From Verrucomicrobiales bacterium (GTDB lineage Bacteria; Verrucomicrobiota; Verrucomicrobiia; Limisphaerales; SXQI01): a stretch of DNA of 9,382 nt. Every line of letters starts with the position of its first letter. Positions within the stretch are counted from its first letter, which is position 1. The DNA lies in assembly GCA_005793025.1 (NCBI GenBank), contig SXQI01000284.1, forward strand, positions 1 to 9,382. Direction: 5' to 3'. A model generated the notes under the pieces. The model made no database searches, was not told the origin of the DNA, and worked only from the letters and a program-made list of their open reading frames with translations. The translations under genes were made by a program, and so were the position numbers. This document shows positions 1 through 5,792 of this stretch, in pieces.

Positions 1-71
1 AAGGAAAGTTCGGCGGAACGAATCAATTCAGGCATGAAGTCTTCGACGATAAACCTACCCTCCTTACTCAC
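1..71 (-). CDS. possible 5' end of a divergent gene, partial
   Basis: A minus-strand open frame enters from the left edge and can be read back to a GTG at 69-71, with an in-frame TAA two codons further upstream. It would begin SKEGRFIVEDFMPELIRSAE and continue beyond the window. An ATG at 33-35 is an alternative start. The codons look ordinary for this genome, and a gene diverging from pdhC would explain the spacing. However, only 23 codons are visible. The strong purine run AAGGAGG lies inside the frame rather than a normal distance before a start codon. I do not recognise the protein, and the frame may be open by chance. Confidence 0.22.
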   Translation of the reverse strand, partial: MSKEGRFIVEDFMPELIRSAELS

Positions 72-122
72 TTTTTATGTCTGTTTCTTTGGCAGGAATT
101 CGAGTTTCTGGAAGTCCCCTTA

Positions 123-234
123 TGGCGCAATGACCTGTTTCCTTCACTCCTTACCCCCCCCCTCCGGTAATAAAACTTTTGGCGCAATTCGTGTCTACAA
201 AATCTCTCAGTTTAATCTTTGATTCTGGCGCGTT
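123..234 (+). repeat. TGGCGC-containing direct repeats and poly-C tract upstream of pdhC
   Basis: TGGCGCAAT occurs exactly at 123-131 and again at 180-188. A partial copy, TGGCGCGTT, lies at 226-234. Nine consecutive C residues occupy 154-162, between the first two copies. All of this lies in the non-coding stretch before pdhC, so the repeats could be binding sites for a regulator, but the spacings (57 and 46 bases) are not equal and the motif is short. Chance repetition is possible. Confidence 0.3.
188..216 (+). promoter_or_regulatory. candidate sigma-70-like promoter for pdhC-lpdA
   Basis: TTTAAT at 211-216 matches the -10 consensus at five of six bases. It lies 17 bases after TTCGTG at 188-193, a poor -35 match. 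Initiation would fall near 223 and leave a leader of about 35-40 bases before the pdhC ATG. The position is sensible, but a single good hexamer in AT-rich DNA is weak evidence. Confidence 0.25.
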
Positions 235-259
235 CTAAGCGATGCTGTACCTTTGAATT

Positions 260-1594
260 ATGGACGTCCGACTACCTAAACTTGGTGAAGGCGCCGAATC
301 CGGCGTCGTGGTCAGCATTGCTGTGAATGAAGGTGATGCCGTGATCAAGGGGCAAATTATCCTCGAGCTAGAAAACGAAAAAGCGGTGACCGCGATTCCC
401 AGTTCAGAGACTGGGACAGTGGGTCGAATCGCTATCAAGGTCGGGGACAAGCTCAGCGTGGGCCAAGTCATTTTCAGTCTCTCTTCAGGCGGTTCCAGTG
501 CAAGTGTTCCCGCCGCTGCGAAAAGCAGCAAGGGACCTGAAAAACCCATTAAAGTCCCCCAATCCAAGGCCTCAACCATAGAGGTCGCCGCAGATTCTGA
601 GCCAATGGGAGAGGATCTGGCGGCGGAAGTGGGTTCCGCTACCGCAGCAGGTTTGCCTCTAGCGGCCTCTCCAACGCTTCGGCGGCTGGCTTTTGACCTA
701 GGGATTGACCTCGCCACGATCCGCGGCAGTGAAACAGGCGGGCGAGTTGTTGTCAGCGATCTTCGACGGTATCTAGACCGACTCAGGATGGCTGCTTCCC
801 GTGGCAATCGTGATGTGCAGGTTTCGACCCATGGATCTCGGGATGCCTCTACCCCACCTAAGGTCGAATCCATTGATTTTTCGAAGTGGGGTTCGATTAG
901 TAAAAAACCACTCGCACCGATCCGCCAAACGATCGCGAGGAGGATGGTTGAGAACGCGGTTTCCATTCCACACGTCACCCAATTCGACGAGGCTGATATC
1001 AGCACGTTGCTTCAACTTCGGAAAAAATGGATGCCTGCTTACGAAGCCAAAGGAGCACGCATCACAGTAACAACCTTGTTACTCAAAGCTGTGGCGAAAA
1101 CGCTTAAAAAATTCCCGATTTTTAATGCAAGTTTAGACGAAGCTGCGCAGGAGATTGTTTTTAAAAACTACGTGCACATCGGGATGGCTGTGGATACGGA
1201 CCAAGGCTTATTGGTGCCGGTGTTGCGGAATGTAGATGCAAAGTCGTTGTTAGAGTTATCAAAAGAATTAAACGAGCTCGCAGATAAAGCACGGGATCGA
1301 AAAATTACTCTCGAGGAGATGAAGGGAGGATCCTTCACCATCTCAAACCAAGGTGCAATCGGAGGCGGACACTTCACCCCGATAATCAATAGGCCCGAGG
1401 TTGCGATTCTAGGTCTTGGAAAAACCGGATCTCGCGCAGTTGTGATGGCCGATAAAACTATCGCAGCACGGAGTATTTTGCCTATTTCACTTTCCTACGA
1501 TCACCGCATTATAGACGGAGGGGAGGCCGCACGGTTTTCTGTCGAATTGGTTCAACAATTCGAAAACTTCAAAGAAGAAGATATTACCATTTAA
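260..1594 (+). CDS. pdhC: dihydrolipoamide acyltransferase (E2), probably of pyruvate dehydrogenase
   Basis: This 444-residue protein is the E2 core of a 2-oxo acid dehydrogenase complex. It accepts an acyl group from E1 on a swinging lipoyl arm and transfers it to CoA in the cytoplasm. Residues 1-75 form one lipoyl domain, with K41 in ENEKA the expected lipoylation site. A flexible Ala/Ser/Pro/Lys linker follows to about 134. Residues 135-171 (from SPTLRRLAFDLGID) form the peripheral-subunit-binding domain that holds E1 or E3. After a second linker, residues 215-444 form the catalytic domain, with H415 and D419 in the HxxxDG active-site motif and the family motif FTISNQGAIGGGHFTPIIN near 359. 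The ATG is preceded one codon earlier by an in-frame TGA, so no longer start exists; no Shine-Dalgarno is visible. lpdA follows after 12 bases. Pyruvate specificity is inferred from overall character; a branched-chain or other 2-oxo acid complex cannot be excluded. Confidence 0.9.
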   Translation: MDVRLPKLGEGAESGVVVSIAVNEGDAVIKGQIILELENEKAVTAIPSSETGTVGRIAIKVGDKLSVGQVIFSLSSGGSSASVPAAAKSSKGPEKPIKVPQSKASTIEVAADSEPMGEDLAAEVGSATAAGLPLAASPTLRRLAFDLGIDLATIRGSETGGRVVVSDLRRYLDRLRMAASRGNRDVQVSTHGSRDASTPPKVESIDFSKWGSISKKPLAPIRQTIARRMVENAVSIPHVTQFDEADISTLLQLRKKWMPAYEAKGARITVTTLLLKAVAKTLKKFPIFNASLDEAAQEIVFKNYVHIGMAVDTDQGLLVPVLRNVDAKSLLELSKELNELADKARDRKITLEEMKGGSFTISNQGAIGGGHFTPIINRPEVAILGLGKTGSRAVVMADKTIAARSILPISLSYDHRIIDGGEAARFSVELVQQFENFKEEDITI

Positions 1595-1597
1595 GGA
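1593..1597 (+). promoter_or_regulatory. Shine-Dalgarno of lpdA, overlapping the pdhC stop
   Basis: AAGGA overlaps the pdhC TAA stop and lies nine bases before the lpdA ATG. It is the only clear Shine-Dalgarno sequence among the start codons in this window. Its overlap with the upstream stop suggests that translation of the E2 and E3 genes is coupled. Confidence 0.65.
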
Positions 1598-1606
1598 TTT
1601 CAAGAC

Positions 1607-3028
1607 ATGGACCCAATCAAGACTGAGGTAGTTGTGCTGGGAGCTGGACCCGGCGGTTATGCAGCCGCTTTCTACGCGGCTGCTCATGGTAAAAAAGTAA
1701 TCCTGATCGAGCAGGACAAAAAGCTCGGAGGGGTCTGTCTCAACCGAGGATGTATCCCTTCGAAAGCGTTGTTGCACGTCAGTAAGTTAGTGAATGAAAC
1801 GCGTGACTCCTCTCGGTGGGGTATCACATTCGGCCCTCCTCAGATCGACGTTGATAAACTTCGCACTTGGAAAGATTCTATCATCACCAAGTTGAATGTG
1901 GGCGTTGCCAGCCTTGCAAAAGCCAGAGGAGTGCAAGTTCTCCATGGACGCGGCTATTTCGACGACAGTCAGACTTTGAGGGTGGAAACCGACGCAGGGC
2001 AGCAATTCGTCCAATTCGAAAAAGCGATCATCGCCGTTGGTTCCAAGCCGGCCATGCACCGAGATTTTGACTTGGGTAATCCGCGCGTCATGACTTCCAC
2101 GGAAGCGTTAAATCTTGAGGATATTCCTGAAAACCTTCTCGTTATTGGGGGTGGTTATATTGGGATGGAACTTGGGACAGTCTATGCTTCCTTGGGAAGT
2201 AAGGTGGTGTTGGTTGAAGCTATGGACAGCATCCTCGCCGGGGCTGATCCCGATCTCGTGCGACCAGTGGCTAAATATGCCGAGAAAGCTTTCCGTGAGA
2301 CACGGCTCAAAGCCAAAGTTTTGAAGATGGCCACCAGTGGTAAACAAATCAAGGTGGTGATCGAACACAATGGCCAGAAATTAGAGGAGCTTTACGATCG
2401 AGTGTTGGTCTCGATCGGGCGTTCTCCCAATTCAAGCGATATCGGTTTAGAGAACACCAAAGTTTTACGGGATGATCGTGGATTCCTCAAAGTGGATGCC
2501 AACCAACAGACTGGCGACGCTAATATCTATGCCATCGGTGACGTTGCGGGTGGGATCATGCTGGCTCACAAGGCATCCAAAGAAGCTCGGATCGCGGTTG
2601 AATCCCTCTTAGGTGGCGAAGCTGTACCAGAGAAAATCATTATTCCAGCTGTCGTATTCACCGATCCAGAAGTCGCGTGGGTAGGTTTGACGGAAACTGA
2701 AGCCAAGGCAAAAAATATTACCGTTAAGGTAGCGAAATTCCCTTGGGGAGCTTCCGGACGTGCATTGACCTTGGATCGAACGGATGGACTTACCAAGCTG
2801 ATCATTGATCCCGTCACCGAACGGATCCTCGGGGTAGGTATGGTCGGTCACGGGGCAGGGGAACTGGTCGGCGAAGCTGTCGTGGCTGTGGAAATGGGGG
2901 CATGTGTGAAGGATCTTGCCTCAGTAGTCCATGCCCACCCGACCTTGTCTGAAACCATCATGGAGGCCGCAGAAACATTCTACGGACACTCCTCGCACAT
3001 GTTCAGCCGCAGCCAAGCAGCTGAATAA
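1607..3028 (+). CDS. lpdA: dihydrolipoamide dehydrogenase (E3)
   Basis: This cytoplasmic FAD-dependent disulfide oxidoreductase reoxidises dihydrolipoyl groups on E2 and reduces NAD+. At 473 residues it is the usual family length (E. coli Lpd has 474). Visible motifs, in order: the FAD dinucleotide fold GAGPGGYAAA at 12-21; the redox-active disulfide C44 and C49 in GGVCLNRGCIPSK; the NAD-binding GGGYIGMELG at 181-190; the second FAD contact IYAIGDVAGG with D312; and the dimer-interface HAHPTLSE with H444 and E449, the catalytic His-Glu pair contributed in trans. There is no N-terminal lipoyl domain of the kind fused to E3 in some proteobacteria. The gene begins 12 bases after pdhC, has a good Shine-Dalgarno, and is followed by an intrinsic terminator, so it is the last gene of this operon. 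E3 can also serve 2-oxoglutarate dehydrogenase and glycine cleavage; its pairing with E2 here favours the pdhC complex. Confidence 0.96.
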   Translation: MDPIKTEVVVLGAGPGGYAAAFYAAAHGKKVILIEQDKKLGGVCLNRGCIPSKALLHVSKLVNETRDSSRWGITFGPPQIDVDKLRTWKDSIITKLNVGVASLAKARGVQVLHGRGYFDDSQTLRVETDAGQQFVQFEKAIIAVGSKPAMHRDFDLGNPRVMTSTEALNLEDIPENLLVIGGGYIGMELGTVYASLGSKVVLVEAMDSILAGADPDLVRPVAKYAEKAFRETRLKAKVLKMATSGKQIKVVIEHNGQKLEELYDRVLVSIGRSPNSSDIGLENTKVLRDDRGFLKVDANQQTGDANIYAIGDVAGGIMLAHKASKEARIAVESLLGGEAVPEKIIIPAVVFTDPEVAWVGLTETEAKAKNITVKVAKFPWGASGRALTLDRTDGLTKLIIDPVTERILGVGMVGHGAGELVGEAVVAVEMGACVKDLASVVHAHPTLSETIMEAAETFYGHSSHMFSRSQAAE

Positions 3029-3047
3029 ACCTTCACCAAGATATCGT

Positions 3048-3078
3048 GGCCGTCAGGAATTCCTGACGGCCTTTTTTT
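3048..3078 (+). terminator. intrinsic terminator of pdhC-lpdA
   Basis: Positions 3048-3071 form a perfect 24-base palindrome: a 10-bp GC-rich stem (GGCCGTCAGG with CCTGACGGCC) around an AATT loop. Seven T residues follow at 3072-3078. It starts 19 bases after the lpdA stop and ends 10 bases before the end of the convergent gyrA. The T tract lies only on the plus-strand side, so the structure is a canonical terminator for lpdA and a poor one for gyrA. Confidence 0.93.
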
Positions 3079-3088
3079 ACCGACTCCG

Positions 3089-5722
3089 TTAGAGGTCAAT
3101 TGTTGTCTGGGTCTCTTGGGCGTCAGGATCCTGGTTCTCATTAATTACAGGAGCGATGGCTTGGAGTTTGTCCCCTTCGGAAAGGTTGATGAGTTTAACC
3201 CCCATGGTGTTGCGTCCGGTTTCACGAATTCCTTTCGCACCAATTCGGACCATTTGCCCCTCGACGCTAATCAACATGATTTCGTCCGTATCGTTCACGG
3301 TGAGTGCGCCGACCACGTTGCCAGTTTTATCGGTGGTCTTCATCGTGATGACCCCTTTGCCTCCACGAGATTGCTGGCGATACTCAGAAAAATCAGTCCG
3401 TTTACCGATCCCTTGGTCACCCGCGACAAGGAGGGTGGCGTTGGGAACGACCAAAGCCAAAGCGACGACGCTATCGCTGTCTTCAAGTGAAATGCCTCGG
3501 ACACCCGCTGCCTGACGCCCCATTGAGCGAACATCATCCTCGTTAAACCGAATACTCATTCCTTCTTTCGTGATCAAAACCACCTCATCGGTGCCACCTG
3601 TCAAATTAACTCCCATCAATTCATCGCCTTCATCGATGCCGATTGCCACAATCCCTCCTTTTCGAATATTTCCGAAAGCGGCGAGCGGAGTTTTTTTGAC
3701 CGTGCCTTGTTGAGTGCAAAAAAACAGGAAGTTGGGTTGTTCCCATGTGATATCTTCCTTCTTCGGACCGTATTTTGATAGGACTCGAATCAATGCAGCA
3801 ATCGTTTCGCCGGCCTGCATCTGGAGCAGGTTAGCAATACTTCGGCCTTTCGAAGCGCGACCCATATCAGGGATCTCGTGAACACGCTCCACATACACTC
3901 GTCCCGTGTTCGTAAAAAACATCAGGTAATCATGAGTGCTAGCGGTGAAGAGATGCTCAATAAAATCGTTCGATTCACCTTCGACTTGTGCTTCTCGGGT
4001 GGTCATTCCAATAACGCCCTTACCTCCCCGTCGTTGGGATCGATAGGAACTCACGTTGGTACGCTTGATCAGACTATTGTGAGTGATCGTGATGATGACA
4101 CCTTCGTTCGCAATCAGGTCTTCGATATTGATCTCGCCCTCGTCAGGAACGATGTCGGTCAATCGATCGCTAGCATGTTTGTTCCGAATTTCTTTGAGTT
4201 CGCCTTTGATGATCGTCATCACGCGTGATTCACGCGCAAGGATATCCAATAAATCTTGGATGCGTTTGATGAGTTCATTGTATTCGCCCTTCACTTTTTC
4301 CTGCTCCAGCCCGGTCAATTGATACAATCGGAGCTCTAGGATCGCATTGGCTTGAACTTCGCTGAACAAATATCGCCCTGAGGTGAGGCGTGCGGGGTTA
4401 CGGATCAGGATACCAAGTTTTTCCACATTGTTCTTGGTAAACTCGTAAGCCATTAATTTTACCCGTGCTTCATCCCGATTTTGGGAGGTTCTAATGATTC
4501 GAATGAAGTCATCCAGATTAGCTAAGGCAATCAGAAATCCTTCCAAGATTTCAGCGCGATCCTCTGCCTTTTTCAATTCAAACCGAGTGCGACGCAGGAC
4601 GACCTCGCGTCGATGATCTATGTAGCAACCGATCATCTCCTTGAGGTTCAAGATTTTCGGACGACCGTGGTCGATCGCTAGAGAATTGACCGAAAATGTT
4701 GTTTCTAGGCTCGTGTGCTTGAAGAGGTTATTGATGACAACCTTGGGCACTGCATCGCGTTTTAACTCGATGACCACTCGGGTGTTCTCATCCGATTCGT
4801 CGCGGATGGCCGTTATGTCGCTGATGATCTTTTCATTGACGAGATCCGCAACCCTCGACACGAGTGTGGCGCGATTGACGTTGTAAGGAATCTCGGTAAT
4901 GACGATCTGCTCACGTCCGCCTTTGAGTTGTTCAACCCCGACTTTTCCTCTCACACGAACACTGCCTCTTCCCGTCTCGAGGTATTGGCGGATGGGATCT
5001 TTTCCGCAAATGATCCCTCCTGTGGGGAAGTCGGGACCCTTGACGTATTTCATCAACTCTCCCACCGTGATCTCGGGATTATCGATTTGTGCGCAGATAC
5101 CGTCGATCACTTCTCCCAAATTATGCGGCGCCATGTTGGTCGCCATGCCAACCGCGATCCCTGTGCCACCATTCACCAGAAGATTGGGAAACGCGGCTGG
5201 AAATACCACAGGTTCCTCACGGGTCTCGTCGTAGTTAGGCACGAAATCAACCGTGTCCTTATCCATGTCAGTCAGGAGCGCAGCTCCCAAATGAGTCATC
5301 CGGGCTTCCGTATAACGCATGGCGGCGGGAGGGTCGCCTTCCACTGAGCCGAAGTTGCCCTGCCCATCGATCAGTCGTTCACGCATGGCCCAAGGCTGGG
5401 CCATATGGACGAGGGTAGGGTAAATCACTGCTTCACCGTGCGGATGGTAATTGCCGCTGGTATCGCCGCAGATTTTTGCACACTTACGATGTTGTCGATT
5501 TGGAAAAAGCGATAGGTCGTACATGGCGACCAAAATGCGACGTTGAGAAGGCTTAAGTCCGTCCCTAACGTCAGGCAGTGCCCGAGAAATGATCACTGAC
5601 ATCGAGTAATCAAGAAACGAATTCCTGATCTCATCGGCGACATTGATTTTTTCGACTTTTTCGCTCGCAGCGAAAAGGGGAGTGTCGGCACCAGAATTGT
5701 TAGTTGTATTATCTTCGGGCAT
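3089..5722 (-). CDS. gyrA: DNA gyrase subunit A
   Basis: GyrA is the cleavage and DNA-wrapping subunit of gyrase, the type IIA topoisomerase that adds negative supercoils. At 877 residues it is close to E. coli GyrA (875). The winged-helix and tower region starts near residue 30. The catalytic tyrosine is Y137 in AAMRYTEAR, and the QGNFGSVEGD motif precedes it. Coiled-coil arms run through about 365-510. The C-terminal pinwheel starts near 533 and carries the canonical GyrA-box QRRGGKG at 563-569, which identifies a gyrase rather than topoisomerase IV. A second box-like QSRGGKG lies at 784-790. At the quinolone-contact positions, A98 and P102 replace the Ser83 and Asp87 of E. coli. The C-terminal tail is short and lacks the long acidic run seen in E. 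coli. An in-frame TAA five codons before the ATG fixes the start; no Shine-Dalgarno is visible. gyrB lies 70 bases upstream, apparently in the same operon. Confidence 0.97.
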   Translation of the reverse strand: MPEDNTTNNSGADTPLFAASEKVEKINVADEIRNSFLDYSMSVIISRALPDVRDGLKPSQRRILVAMYDLSLFPNRQHRKCAKICGDTSGNYHPHGEAVIYPTLVHMAQPWAMRERLIDGQGNFGSVEGDPPAAMRYTEARMTHLGAALLTDMDKDTVDFVPNYDETREEPVVFPAAFPNLLVNGGTGIAVGMATNMAPHNLGEVIDGICAQIDNPEITVGELMKYVKGPDFPTGGIICGKDPIRQYLETGRGSVRVRGKVGVEQLKGGREQIVITEIPYNVNRATLVSRVADLVNEKIISDITAIRDESDENTRVVIELKRDAVPKVVINNLFKHTSLETTFSVNSLAIDHGRPKILNLKEMIGCYIDHRREVVLRRTRFELKKAEDRAEILEGFLIALANLDDFIRIIRTSQNRDEARVKLMAYEFTKNNVEKLGILIRNPARLTSGRYLFSEVQANAILELRLYQLTGLEQEKVKGEYNELIKRIQDLLDILARESRVMTIIKGELKEIRNKHASDRLTDIVPDEGEINIEDLIANEGVIITITHNSLIKRTNVSSYRSQRRGGKGVIGMTTREAQVEGESNDFIEHLFTASTHDYLMFFTNTGRVYVERVHEIPDMGRASKGRSIANLLQMQAGETIAALIRVLSKYGPKKEDITWEQPNFLFFCTQQGTVKKTPLAAFGNIRKGGIVAIGIDEGDELMGVNLTGGTDEVVLITKEGMSIRFNEDDVRSMGRQAAGVRGISLEDSDSVVALALVVPNATLLVAGDQGIGKRTDFSEYRQQSRGGKGVITMKTTDKTGNVVGALTVNDTDEIMLISVEGQMVRIGAKGIRETGRNTMGVKLINLSEGDKLQAIAPVINENQDPDAQETQTTIDL

Positions 5723-5792
5723 GGAAAAATTCAGTTAGCGGAGGTCGGATGAATCAGGTTTTGTAATAGCGATGGCACGAGTTCTGGTTTGT
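5723..5792 (-). other. gyrB-gyrA intergenic spacer
   Basis: This 70-base gap separates the gyrB stop from the gyrA ATG. I see no hairpin with a T tract and no convincing promoter, so read-through transcription from gyrB is likely. The last bases before the gyrA ATG are pyrimidine-rich (AATTTTTCC) and contain no Shine-Dalgarno. Confidence 0.5.

Noticed and set aside
34..222. Plus-strand open frame of 62 codons before pdhC
   Set aside because: No Shine-Dalgarno, low-complexity composition, no recognisable motif, and it runs through the poly-C tract and the candidate pdhC promoter; most likely chance.
235..1005. 256-codon minus-strand frame opposite pdhC
   Set aside because: It lies antisense to the lipoyl and linker coding region of a firm E2 gene. 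Its Ser/Arg/Pro-rich translation is typical of an antisense shadow.
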